Origin: JABIFK01 sp047619225
GTDB lineage: Bacteria > Latescibacterota > UBA2968
Assembly (NCBI GenBank): GCA_047619225.1
Contig: JBLHJX010000150.1
Coordinates: 1 to 12,414, forward strand
DNA length: 12,414 nucleotides
Reading direction: 5' to 3'
Shown one piece after another: positions 1 through 6,673 of this stretch. Every line of letters begins with the position of its first letter. The stretch's first letter is position 1. The position numbers and the translations under genes are program-made. The notes beneath the pieces were generated by a model. It was not told the DNA's origin, ran no database searches, and saw only the letters and a list, made by a program, of their open reading frames with translations.

Positions 1-18
1 AACTCAGGGGTTTGCCTG

Positions 19-32
19 ACTTTAGCTAAAGT
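19..32. promoter_or_regulatory. 14-bp perfect palindrome upstream of the AraC-type gene (possible operator)
   Basis: ACTTTAGCTAAAGT reads the same on both strands. It lies 44 bp before the start codon of the regulator gene at 77. A perfect even palindrome in a short upstream region suits a dimeric regulator's operator. AraC-family proteins usually bind direct repeats, so autoregulation is not implied. A TTGCCT at 13-18 could be a -35 box with the palindrome in its spacer, but the matching -10 position (ATTAAA) is poor. Confidence 0.3.
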
Positions 33-76
33 ACATTAAAGCCAGTTGCGTTTAAAGGTCTCATAGGTTCAAAAAC

Positions 77-1006
77 ATGACTGATCAACTCAATTTGATT
101 TATTCAAACACCGTGGAAGAGATATTTGCCAATTTGCATCTGCGGGGGACGATTTTCTTTCGTTCAGAGATGGCACCTCCGTGGGGTATGCAATTGGCGC
201 GTGTCGCGTTTCCTCGTTTTCACGTCTCCATCAAGGGAGGCTGTGTCATTGGTATTTCGGGGCAAGAAGAAGTTGTGCAGGTTGAAGAGATGGAAATTGC
301 GATGCTTGGACAGGGAGAGGAACATTGGATTGCCGATCGCAAAGGACGTGATCTTATACCTTCTGAAAAAGCCGGTGAAGCTTGTTTACAAGGTGTGCCT
401 CTTTTCCAAGAGGGACTCAAAACCAATAAGCTCATTTGTGGGCTGATGCGTTTTGACGCCACTGTTAATCATCCCATTCTTCATTCGTTTCCCAAAGTGT
501 TGCATCTGTCTAAAATCAATGCCTCCTCTGCTTTGTGGCGGATTGCTGAGACCATTGATGCAATGGCGGATGAAGTGGGGTCAAAACCAAGCGCGGTGAT
601 GGATCGCCTCACTGAGGCGTTGTTCATTGAAATTATCAAGACGTATACTGCCGACCAAAAACCTGTTGGGTTCTTTGCTGCACTGAAAGATCCACGCCTG
701 AGTCAAGCTCTGGCACATTTGCACAATGATATTCAAGAACCTTGGACGATTGATATGCTTGCTCAAAAGGTGGGTGTGTCGCGTTCGAGCTTGGTGCGCC
801 AATTCAATACTACAATTGGTATGGGACCGATACAGTATTTGAGTCAGTGGCGTATGATTCGGGCCAAGGAGATGCTGAGTAACTCAAATGCGTCCCTTGA
901 TCTTATTGCAGAGCAAGTTGGGTTTGCGTCGGCTCAGAGTTTTGCACGTGCTTTCCGGCGTCAGTTTGGCATTAGCCCGGGGTATCTTCGGAAGGTTCGC
1001 TCGTAA
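77..1006 (+). CDS. AraC-family transcriptional regulator with cupin-type N-terminal domain
   Basis: A 309-residue DNA-binding regulator. The N-terminal part (about residues 20-190) fits the AraC cupin_6-type sensor domain: LRGTIFFRSEMAPPWG near residue 23, then FHVSIKG, then a GQGEEHWI stretch where this family has its G-x-x-H turn. The C-terminal 100 residues are a typical AraC double helix-turn-helix: first HTH about 225-245 (LAQKVGVSRSSLVRQF), second about 272-297 (IAEQVGFASAQSFARAFRRQ), ending in the family hallmark FGISPGYLR. The length is normal for this subfamily. The ATG at 77 has no strong Shine-Dalgarno (only AGG about 9 nt upstream), but no better in-frame start is seen. The gene converges on the deaminase gene with 8 bp between stops and no terminator hairpin, so the two transcripts may collide. 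The ligand is unknown; these proteins often control a divergent neighbour, which would lie left of the window. Confidence 0.9.
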   Translation: MTDQLNLIYSNTVEEIFANLHLRGTIFFRSEMAPPWGMQLARVAFPRFHVSIKGGCVIGISGQEEVVQVEEMEIAMLGQGEEHWIADRKGRDLIPSEKAGEACLQGVPLFQEGLKTNKLICGLMRFDATVNHPILHSFPKVLHLSKINASSALWRIAETIDAMADEVGSKPSAVMDRLTEALFIEIIKTYTADQKPVGFFAALKDPRLSQALAHLHNDIQEPWTIDMLAQKVGVSRSSLVRQFNTTIGMGPIQYLSQWRMIRAKEMLSNSNASLDLIAEQVGFASAQSFARAFRRQFGISPGYLRKVRS

Positions 1007-1014
1007 GATTTGTG

Positions 1015-2361
1015 TTACCTTGGGCGTAGGGTGCCGAGTTGAAATCTACGGGGATCACCGAGGCGTTGAGCGAGGTCTTTTTCTGTCCAGTCGGTATGGG
1101 TGAGGACCCAGTCGATTTCGTTGGCGAGGGAGTTGTCGAAGATGCCTGGGTCGTCAGCGGAAATGACGAGGTTGACATTGGATTTGAGGAAGGTGTGAAT
1201 GGGGTGATGAGCGGGATTGGGCACGCCGCCGATACGGAGATTGGAGGTGGGACAGGTTTCGATGACGGTGCTGAGTTGGGTGAGGTGGTTTAAAACGAAT
1301 TGTTGGCGTTTTTGGATGTCTTGGAGGCGTTGGATATTGTAGGGGCGTTCGATGTGTTCATCGGGCGCTTTATTTTTTAGGGTTTGTTGTTCGGCTTGTA
1401 GGGTGTTTGTGTCGATGGTGATGCCGTGGGCGATGAGTTGGGTTGCGTGGGTGAGGTCGTAGGTGATTTGGTCGAGGCGTTCGCTGACCAGTTCTTGGAC
1501 GTGGGCGTTGGGGCGTCGGGTGATGGCGATTTCTGAGGGGAGGCCCAGGGCCGTGGCGTGGCCGAGGCGTTTGACGCCCATTTCGGCGATTTCGTGGCAC
1601 CAGCGGATGGCGCTTTCGAGAGATTTATCGAAGTAGCTTTCGCCGACGTGGTAGACGATGTCGAGGGCGCGTTGGGGATTTTTTTGGTTGTCTTGGTGGA
1701 CGCGTTCGAAGAAGGTGCGTTTGTCTTTGGGGGGGAAGCCTTCTTCGAAGTGGGAGAAGTCTATGCCGATGATGGTGGAGATGAGGTTGGGGTTTTCGGT
1801 TAGGAGTTCTTGTACCCATTCGTAGTCTTGTTCGGCGGCTGAGCGACGGAGGCTGATGATGTAGCGGGCGGTGATGCCGTTTTGGGAGGCGTTTTTGAGG
1901 GTGGTTGCATATTTGTGGTGCATGGAGATAAATTGGTCGTGTGTTTGCTCGCCGCCTCCGCAGCGGTATTCGATGAAGTTGATACCTTCTTTGATGTGTT
2001 GATCGACGGTCATTTGGATTGATTTTGTGATCATGTCTTGGTGGGGGGCTGGGTGTCTTAGGAGGCAGATGATGAGGTTGAATTTGGCTTGGAAGCGGCC
2101 GAAGTCGCCGCCGTCTTTTTGGGTGTAGATGAAGTGGTTTTTGAAATTGTCGAAACCTTGGGTTGGGTCGGCGAGGGCGTTTTGGTAGAGGGTGATGGGG
2201 TCTGGGTTTATGCCGTAGGCTTTTTCGTAGGCGTCGGTGAAGAGGGTCCAGTCGACGTTTTTGTAGATGTCACGGCCGAGTTCGAGGAGGTCTTGGGCGG
2301 TGAGGCAGCCGCCGGGGTGGACGTGGAGTTCGCAGGTTTTGTTGGGGTGGAGGGGGTTCAT
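1015..2361 (-). CDS. Adenosine deaminase superfamily protein
   Basis: A 448-residue metal-dependent hydrolase of the adenosine/AMP/adenine deaminase family, expected to act in the cytosol on a purine-type aminated base or nucleoside. The active-site set is complete and in order: H13xH15 in ELHVHPGG, H238-VG-E241 (the HAGE motif with catalytic Glu), RLGH268, CPTSN (370-374), and SADDP with D403/D404. It differs from classical adenosine deaminases (about 340-350 residues) in having roughly 135 residues between H268 and D403, where mouse ADA has 57, so an extra helical, Gln-rich segment of about 75-80 residues sits in this loop. The usual GDE segment after GID is replaced by GIDFSHFEEG. Substrate therefore cannot be assigned as adenosine. 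The ATG at 2361 follows AAAAGGA with a 6-nt spacer. The coding strand is strikingly A/C-rich, matching the window-wide strand skew. Confidence 0.88.
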   Translation of the reverse strand: MNPLHPNKTCELHVHPGGCLTAQDLLELGRDIYKNVDWTLFTDAYEKAYGINPDPITLYQNALADPTQGFDNFKNHFIYTQKDGGDFGRFQAKFNLIICLLRHPAPHQDMITKSIQMTVDQHIKEGINFIEYRCGGGEQTHDQFISMHHKYATTLKNASQNGITARYIISLRRSAAEQDYEWVQELLTENPNLISTIIGIDFSHFEEGFPPKDKRTFFERVHQDNQKNPQRALDIVYHVGESYFDKSLESAIRWCHEIAEMGVKRLGHATALGLPSEIAITRRPNAHVQELVSERLDQITYDLTHATQLIAHGITIDTNTLQAEQQTLKNKAPDEHIERPYNIQRLQDIQKRQQFVLNHLTQLSTVIETCPTSNLRIGGVPNPAHHPIHTFLKSNVNLVISADDPGIFDNSLANEIDWVLTHTDWTEKDLAQRLGDPRRFQLGTLRPR

Positions 2362-2418
2362 GGTGGGTCCTTTTAGGATGGGTTTTGGGGGAGAACAATA
2401 AAAGATGGATTATGTTTT

Positions 2419-2660
2419 TTGTTTGTGTTGCCTTCGGCGACCTACTTTTCTTGTAACACCACAAGAAAAGTAGGCAAAAGAAGGGTGCCACTGCGTGGGG
2501 CTTTTAATGAGGTTCAGTGTTTTTACGGGCGGAAACCACCCTTACCGGCCCGCGCAGTTCCCGCCCTTCCGCGTATGCCATACGCCCCTTCCGCACACAC
2601 CCAACACCGCCACACCAACTGCACAACGGCCCCTGCCACCAGGAGGTGGGATTTGAGTTT
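2419..2660. repeat. Putative intergenic repeat element: long hairpin followed by C-rich segment
   Basis: The segment opens with a GCCTTCGGC mini-hairpin and a 14-bp perfect inverted repeat at 2441-2474. An AAAAGAAGGG stretch follows, then a GCCAC/GTGGGGC mini-hairpin at about 2490-2503. From about 2530 to 2645 there is a strongly C-rich, G-poor stretch, opposite in skew to its surroundings, containing the near-palindrome GCGTATG-C-CATACGC (2571-2585). The hairpin followed by AGGCAAAAGAAGGG resembles dispersed intergenic repeats I recall from many bacterial genomes, which often give spurious hypothetical-protein calls. No conserved protein is seen in any frame. The boundaries are approximate and copy number cannot be judged from one window. 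Confidence 0.5.
2441..2474. repeat. 14-bp perfect inverted repeat (long hairpin)
   Basis: The left arm CCTACTTTTCTTGT (2441-2454) is the exact reverse complement of the right arm (2461-2474), with a 6-nt loop AACACC. No T-tract follows on either strand, so it is not a classical Rho-independent terminator, although a 14-bp stem would be stable in RNA. It lies 80 bp upstream of the deaminase start, so it would fall in or near that gene's promoter or leader. Confidence 0.85.
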
Positions 2661-2823
2661 GGAGGGGTTTCATTTTACATTGAAATAGGGCTTTCGGGTA
2701 GTAGGATGATTTTGTATTTTGGTTTGAGGTGATTTTCTTTTTAGAAAAGGAATAGGTTGTATTTTTCATGATAAGGTGAATGGGTGAAGGAAACAATCAA
2801 GAAGGTGTTGGTCGTGGTAACGG

Positions 2824-3063
2824 ATGTGTTGTGTGAGAAGTTTGCAACAAGCAGAGGGCAATGAAGAAGCCGCTTTGCGTATTTGCCAATTGAACCTGGA
2901 GTACTTTCCGAAGTCTGCTTTGACGTATAGTCAAATTTCGAGAGTTTATAGAAGTAAGGGCGATAACAAGTTGGCTTTGGAGAGTTTAGAAAAAGCATTG
3001 GAAATTGAGCCGGAGAATCGAGGGATTCAACGGCAGATCAGCAGATTGAAAGAGGGCAATTGA
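2824..3063 (+). pseudogene. TPR-domain fragment, probable 3' remnant of a larger gene
   Basis: The frame encodes 79 residues. From about residue 8 on it reads as two tetratricopeptide repeats: GNEEAALRICQLNLEYFPKS, then a second TPR beginning SALTYSQISRVYRSKGD and closing with ALESLEKALEIEPEN. This arrangement is typical of the extreme C-terminus of multi-domain secreted proteins such as TPR-tailed serine hydrolases; that parent is an inference. The match begins almost at the ATG, an in-frame TAA lies 3 nt before the ATG, there is no Shine-Dalgarno, and the upstream bases show no related domain in any frame. I therefore read it as a truncated gene. A genuine small TPR protein cannot be excluded. 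A strong terminator follows 27 bp after the stop, consistent with the original 3' end being kept. Confidence 0.55.
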
Positions 3064-3089
3064 TCGTCGTGAATCTATTGAAACAAAAA

Positions 3090-3122
3090 CAGGAGGAAAG
3101 CTTGCTTTCCTCCTGCTTCTTT
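3090..3122 (+). terminator. Rho-independent terminator after the TPR fragment
   Basis: CAGGAGGAAAG (3090-3100) pairs perfectly with CTTTCCTCCTG (3105-3115) around a 4-nt loop, an 11-bp stem, and is followed by CTTCTTTTTTA. It is oriented for plus-strand transcription through the TPR fragment. An A-rich run before the stem gives a weaker signal for the opposite direction. Confidence 0.85.
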
Positions 3123-3221
3123 TTTAGGGGTATCATAAATAGTGGCAGATCGTCTTGATTGGATATTGTTTCAATTTTAATGCAACAGACGGAATCTGAG
3201 TAGGAAGGTGAGAAGTTTTTC

Positions 3222-3266
3222 AACTAAAAAAGGCCGTGAGCAAGAGCTCACGGCCTTTTCGTTTTT
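3222..3266 (-). terminator. Bidirectional Rho-independent terminator after the sugar isomerase gene
   Basis: AAAAGGCCGTGAGC (3228-3241) and its exact reverse complement (3246-3259) form a 14-bp stem with a 4-nt loop. On the minus strand the stem is followed by T residues, placing it 18 bp after the isomerase stop. On the plus strand it is followed by CGTTTTTT, so it can also stop transcription from the left. Confidence 0.92.
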
Positions 3267-3277
3267 TGTGCGGATAA

Positions 3278-4063
3278 TTATTGACGTGCCAAATCGCGAT
3301 AGGCGCGGAAGAGATCGGCGTAGTAGGCGACGAACATGGGTAGGTCACCGGCTGGGCGATCGGGTTTTCGTTCGGCTTCGGCAGACATATAACCATCGTA
3401 GCCTTTTTGGGCGAGCAGGCGGAAGAGGTCGCGATAGGGATAGCCGCTGCCTGCGAGGTCGTGCATATGAACGTGATCGAGCCAGGGTAAAACGGTGTCG
3501 AGGGCTTTTTCTACGGAGCCGTCTACAATATCGTGAGAAGTGGAATTCCATATGAGGCCAAAGTTGTCGTGGTCAACCAGCTTGGCGACCTCGTAGCAAT
3601 CTTGCCAGTTAAATTCGCCGTGCAATTCTAAGCTTGGTTTTACATTTCGTGCGGTGCCGTATTCACACAATTCGCGCAGGGCTTCGGCCACTTGAGAAAT
3701 GGTTTTTTCTTTGGGCACGTCTTTGGGAAAGTTGTTGCCAAAAACACGTACGCGAGGTGCGCCCAAATCGGCGGCGAGGTCCATTCGTATTTTTGTTTCT
3801 GCGATATGTTTTTGTACATCGGCTGGATCTGTGTCGTGGTAGCGGTTGCCTGTTGCAATGCTGATGATTTTGATGCCTGCGGTTTGGCAATCGGCAACGA
3901 CTTGTTTGCGTGTTTCAGCGTCAATATCGGCCTCTACCTTGTGCCCTTGGTTGGCGTCTGTTCGGAATTCTACGCCTTCAAACCCGTTGTCTTTTAATAC
4001 GTCTAATAGGTCTTGTCGCGATAAATCTTTTAACACGCCGTATGTCATCCACGAAGGTTTCAT
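3278..4063 (-). CDS. Sugar phosphate isomerase/epimerase family protein (AP-endonuclease-2-type TIM barrel)
   Basis: A 261-residue TIM-barrel protein of the xylose-isomerase-like family, a size usual for these metal-dependent sugar isomerases and epimerases. Beta-strand motifs appear in order: YGVL (8-11), GFEGVEF (27-33), IISIATG (66-72), VRVFG (105-109), SLELHG (144-149), GLIWNSTSH (169-177), DHVHMHD (196-202) and GYMSAEAE (224-231). By family comparison the metal site would use E146, residue 173, H199 and E229 or E231; position 173 is Asn where many relatives have Asp. The start at 4063 is chosen because AAGGAG lies 7 nt upstream and the MKPSWMTYG start fits the barrel's first strand; a 26-residue upstream extension has no ribosome site. 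The gene has its own terminator and looks monocistronic. The substrate is not identifiable; polyol or keto-sugar catabolism is a guess. Confidence 0.85.
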   Translation of the reverse strand: MKPSWMTYGVLKDLSRQDLLDVLKDNGFEGVEFRTDANQGHKVEADIDAETRKQVVADCQTAGIKIISIATGNRYHDTDPADVQKHIAETKIRMDLAADLGAPRVRVFGNNFPKDVPKEKTISQVAEALRELCEYGTARNVKPSLELHGEFNWQDCYEVAKLVDHDNFGLIWNSTSHDIVDGSVEKALDTVLPWLDHVHMHDLAGSGYPYRDLFRLLAQKGYDGYMSAEAERKPDRPAGDLPMFVAYYADLFRAYRDLARQ

Positions 4064-4112
4064 AACTGTTCTCCTTAAATACGTTTTGATGTTCCATTGT
4101 TCGCGTGTTTCC

Positions 4113-4141
4113 AAAATAGCGCGGTTTGTCATCAGACGCAA
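4113..4141 (-). promoter_or_regulatory. Candidate sigma70 promoter of the sugar isomerase gene
   Basis: On the minus strand TTGCGT (4136-4141) is followed after exactly 17 bp by TATTTT (4113-4118). This lies about 50 bp upstream of the isomerase start codon, leaving a short leader that carries the AAGGAG ribosome site. The hexamers are moderate matches, so this is a candidate only. Confidence 0.4.
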
Positions 4142-4274
4142 GCAGATCTAAGGGGTCGTAAAAGCCTAACTTTTTCTTTGTACTGGCATAAAAAGCCCAT
4201 TTCTGGTATGTTTTTGTGCTAAATCGGATTGCCCAAGGCCACATTTGGCTGGGTATTTCCATACTGGCGGCGAG

Positions 4275-4317
4275 ATGGCAGAAGGCAAATGGCAGAAGTG
4301 CCACTTTATACTGCCAT
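4275..4317 (+). promoter_or_regulatory. Repeat/hairpin cluster and -10-like box upstream of typA
   Basis: ATGGCAGAAG occurs twice (4275-4284 and 4289-4298). CTGCCAT (4311-4317) is the reverse complement of ATGGCAG and can pair with either copy. A smaller hairpin TGGCA-GAAG-TGCCA (4290-4303) competes for the same bases. A good -10-like TATACT sits at 4307-4312 without a convincing -35. If the transcript starts upstream, the cluster could form alternative leader structures; if it starts here, the repeats would be operator-like. Confidence 0.3.
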
Positions 4318-4360
4318 GTGACTGGACGCCTACGTTTCCTCCCCTCTTTTTGGAGTTTTA

Positions 4361-6187
4361 ATGGCTGATATACAACCGAGCATTCGAAACATTGCAATTA
4401 TTGCGCACGTTGACCACGGTAAGACGACGTTGGTGGATGGGATGTTGAAGCAAACAAAGGTGTTTAGTGAGCATGAAGAAGTGCAAGAGCGGGTGTTGGA
4501 TTCCAATGATTTGGAGCGTGAACGCGGCATTACGATTTTGGCCAAAAACACCGGGGTTGAATATGAAGGTGTGACCATTAACATTGTAGACACACCGGGG
4601 CACGCCGATTTTGGTTCTGAAGTCGAGCGCATTTTGAATATGGTAGATGGGGTATTGCTGCTTGTGGATGCTGTGGAAGGCCCAATGCCTCAAACCCGAT
4701 TTGTGCTTCGCCACGCCTTGAAACAAGGTTTAAAGCCCATTGTGGTGGTCAATAAAATCGACCGACCTGCCTCGCGCCTTGATGCGGTTGTCAATGAGAC
4801 ATTTGATCTGTTTATCGATTTGGGTGCCACAGATGAGCAGGCCGACTTTCCGGTGGTCTATGCCATTGCCATAGAAGGGCGTGCAGGTTTGGATCCCAAT
4901 GATATGCAGGATGATCTGCGCCCCTTGTTTGATACGATTTTAGAGGCAATACCACCGCCCGAGGTTGATTTGGATGGGCCACCACAGTTGTTGGTGACCA
5001 CATTGGAATACAGCAATTATGTGGGTAAAATTGCTGTGGGCAGGTTGAGAAGTGGGTCTCTAAAAGCCGGACAGGTCGTGGCGCACTGTCGGGCCGATGG
5101 CCAAATGGTGCGTAGTAAAATTTCTGAGGTTTTCACGTTTCGAGATTTGAAACGCAATGCACAACCCTCGGTTCACGCGGGCAATATTGTTGCCATTTCA
5201 GGTATTTTGGATGTGGGCATTGGCGATACCATTACAGATTTAGATGATCCGCGCCCTTTGCCGCCAATTCGGATAGAAGAACCTACCGTGCGAATGACGT
5301 TTGCGGTGAATGACAGCCCGTTTTCGGGGCGATCGGGCAAGTTTATGACGAGCCGACAGTTGCGCGCACGTTTTGATCGCGAATTGGAAAGCAATGTGGC
5401 TTTGCGGGTTGCAGATACGGATCGTGCGAGTGAATTTTTGGTGTCTGGGCGGGGTGAATTGCACTTGGCCATTTTGATTGAAACGATGCGGCGTGAGGGC
5501 TATGAATTTTCGGTGAGCCAGCCCGAGGTGATTTTTCGAGAGGGTGAAAATGGGTTGGAAGAACCCATTGATGAGGTGTTTTTGGAAATTCCGAGCGATT
5601 ACTTGGGTGCCATTAGTGAAATGATGGGCAAGCGCAAAGCTCGGTTGCAAGAGACTCGCTACGGTGAAGATGGCACGGTGTACAATACATATTTTGTGCC
5701 CACACGGGGTATGCTTGGGTTTCGGCAACCCTTTTTGACCTCTACGCGAGGTACGGGTGTGTATCACACCTTGTTTCATTCTTATGAAAAACATACCGGC
5801 GAAATTGATGCGCAACCCCACGGATCCATGGTTTCATTAGAGACGGGTTCGATAACCCCTTATGCTTTGCAATCATTGGAGCAACGGGGAACATTTTTTG
5901 TTAAACCCACGGATGAGGTGTATTTGGGACAAGTGGTGGGGCAACATATTCGAGATGATGATTTGGTGGTGAATGTGTGCAAAGCCAAACACATTACAAA
6001 CCATCGAGCGAGCACCAAAGATGTGACAGAGACAATGCGGGCTCCTCGGAATATGTCGCTTGATGATGCGATTGATTATTTGGGTTCCGATGAATTATTA
6101 GAAGTGACACCGGGTGCTTTACGCCTGCGAAAGCGCGTGCTGGATCACAACAGTCGGGAAAAAGCAGAGAAGAATAGTAAGCGTTAA
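4361..6187 (+). CDS. typA: Translational GTPase TypA/BipA
   Basis: A 608-residue ribosome-associated GTPase, the normal TypA/BipA length, linked in other bacteria to 50S assembly and to growth under cold or stress. The G domain has G1 AHVDHGKTT (15-23), G2 RGIT (55-58), G3 DTPGH (77-81) and G4 NKID (131-134). G5, usually ASA, reads A168-I169-A170, an unusual loss of the serine. EF-Tu-like domain 2 follows (from about 205: LEYSNYVGKIAVGRLRSG), then EF-G-like domain III with GRGELHLAILIETMRREGYE. The family-specific C-terminal half includes MMGKRKARLQE, PTRGMLGFR, GSMVSLETG and the end-region DELLEVTP. The start at 4361 follows GGAG with a short spacer, and the ADIQPSIRNIAIIAHVDHG start is typical. 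It is transcribed divergently from the isomerase gene and is followed by its own terminator, so it is probably monocistronic. Confidence 0.97.
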   Translation: MADIQPSIRNIAIIAHVDHGKTTLVDGMLKQTKVFSEHEEVQERVLDSNDLERERGITILAKNTGVEYEGVTINIVDTPGHADFGSEVERILNMVDGVLLLVDAVEGPMPQTRFVLRHALKQGLKPIVVVNKIDRPASRLDAVVNETFDLFIDLGATDEQADFPVVYAIAIEGRAGLDPNDMQDDLRPLFDTILEAIPPPEVDLDGPPQLLVTTLEYSNYVGKIAVGRLRSGSLKAGQVVAHCRADGQMVRSKISEVFTFRDLKRNAQPSVHAGNIVAISGILDVGIGDTITDLDDPRPLPPIRIEEPTVRMTFAVNDSPFSGRSGKFMTSRQLRARFDRELESNVALRVADTDRASEFLVSGRGELHLAILIETMRREGYEFSVSQPEVIFREGENGLEEPIDEVFLEIPSDYLGAISEMMGKRKARLQETRYGEDGTVYNTYFVPTRGMLGFRQPFLTSTRGTGVYHTLFHSYEKHTGEIDAQPHGSMVSLETGSITPYALQSLEQRGTFFVKPTDEVYLGQVVGQHIRDDDLVVNVCKAKHITNHRASTKDVTETMRAPRNMSLDDAIDYLGSDELLEVTPGALRLRKRVLDHNSREKAEKNSKR

Positions 6188-6216
6188 ACAAAGTCAAAAG
6201 ACGAAAGTATAAACGA

Positions 6217-6252
6217 TAAAAGCGTGGGCAATGGTTCACGCTTTTATTTTTT
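6217..6252 (+). terminator. Rho-independent terminator after typA
   Basis: TAAAAGCGTG (6217-6226) pairs with CACGCTTTTA (6237-6246), a 10-bp stem with a 10-nt loop, followed by TTTTTT. It starts 30 bp after the typA stop. The A-run on the left arm gives some capacity to stop minus-strand transcripts. Confidence 0.9.
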
Positions 6253-6530
6253 AGTAAAAATGTTTTTCGTAAGCTTATTTTATGATTTGTTGCTTGAATA
6301 GCTTGTTTCGTGACTTTTATGGTGTCCGATCCAAGTGTTGGATTTGATGCGTTTGCCAATGGGTTGAACACCAAGGCTGAGTTCGAGTGGCGATGATACC
6401 CTATTTGCTGTTTCACAGATTTTAGGATTGCAAGTTGTGTGCCAATGTGTCGGTGTTGATTTGGAAGGGTTTTTGATGCGTAGATAAGTATTTTCTGTGG
6501 CGAGAATGACGCAGGTGGGTAAAAAAACAA
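6253..6530. other. Gene-free AT-rich stretch between two terminators
   Basis: No open frame here has a ribosome site, a recognisable domain or convincing composition. The only structure noted is a small hairpin ATCCAA-GTG-TTGGAT (6329-6343). The stretch is bounded by the typA terminator and the bidirectional hairpin at 6533-6565, so it may be transcriptionally silent on both strands. Confidence 0.6.
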
Positions 6531-6579
6531 CAATCCCCGTTGGGTAAGGTGTACTCAACGGGGATATTTTATTTTTTTC
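6521..6579 (-). terminator. Bidirectional Rho-independent terminator ending the minus-strand repeat unit
   Basis: ATCCCCGTTG (6533-6542) and CAACGGGGAT (6556-6565) form a perfect 10-bp stem with a 13-nt loop. On the minus strand it is followed by TG then TTGTTTTTTT; on the plus strand by ATTTTATTTTTTT. Either direction would work. Because the only nearby promoter, ribosome sites and mini-ORFs are on the minus strand, I assign it mainly to that strand. Confidence 0.85.
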
Positions 6580-6596
6580 ATTGCGGGTACTTTCAA
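6555..6596 (-). CDS. Mini-ORF E: 13-codon frame ending inside the terminator stem
   Basis: A TTG start lies 6 nt after AAGGAG (6603-6608) and is followed by codons for KVPAMKKIKYPR, then TGA at 6555-6557. The last three sense codons and part of the stop form the 5' arm of the terminator hairpin. A ribosome finishing this frame would cover that arm, the geometry of a leader peptide that relieves termination, but no minus-strand gene follows before the typA terminator. It is unrelated in sequence to the other mini-ORFs. Translation is inferred only from the ribosome site. Confidence 0.3.
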   Translation of the reverse strand: MKVPAMKKIKYPR

Positions 6597-6652
6597 CGGT
6601 TTCTCCTTAATAAAAAAATGTGCGGCCCCACCAGTCTCTGCTGATGAAGCCG

Positions 6653-6673
6653 CTATAAACAATCAGGTGGCAT
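6653..6673 (-). CDS. Mini-ORF D: six-codon peptide MPPDCL behind a very strong Shine-Dalgarno
   Basis: AGGAGGAGG (6677-6685) lies a few bases before an ATG; the frame encodes MPPDCL and ends in TAG. The start region resembles the repeat-borne mini-ORFs: the bases around ATGCCAC and CTGAT align with ATTGCCAC and CCTGAT of copy B, with one codon missing, so it may be a diverged fourth copy. Such a strong ribosome site before a six-codon frame is hard to explain by a conventional gene. Confidence 0.35.
   Translation of the reverse strand: MPPDCL

Noticed and set aside
1370..1819. Arg/Pro-rich minus-strand frames and Val/Gly/Glu-rich plus-strand frames across the deaminase gene
   Set aside because: They are shadows caused by the strongly skewed base composition of the real coding frame, which holds all the catalytic motifs.
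2419..2732. Open frames across the hairpin element (about 70-90 codons on each strand)
   Set aside because: They read through a perfect hairpin and a compositionally odd stretch; such frames are usual in dispersed intergenic repeats and show no domain.
4064..4141. 26-residue N-terminal extension of the sugar isomerase
   Set aside because: It would need a TTG start without a ribosome site, whereas the ATG at 4063 has AAGGAG at ideal spacing and starts the barrel.
5994..6558. Two overlapping minus-strand frames (5994-6533 and 6280-6558)
   Set aside because: One runs antisense into typA, and both pass the bidirectional terminator region or begin within it. No ribosome site, domain or coding-like composition was found.
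6641..6660. CTGATGA resembling a hammerhead ribozyme core
   Set aside because: The required GAAA after stem II and a proper stem II are missing, so the 7-mer is taken as chance.
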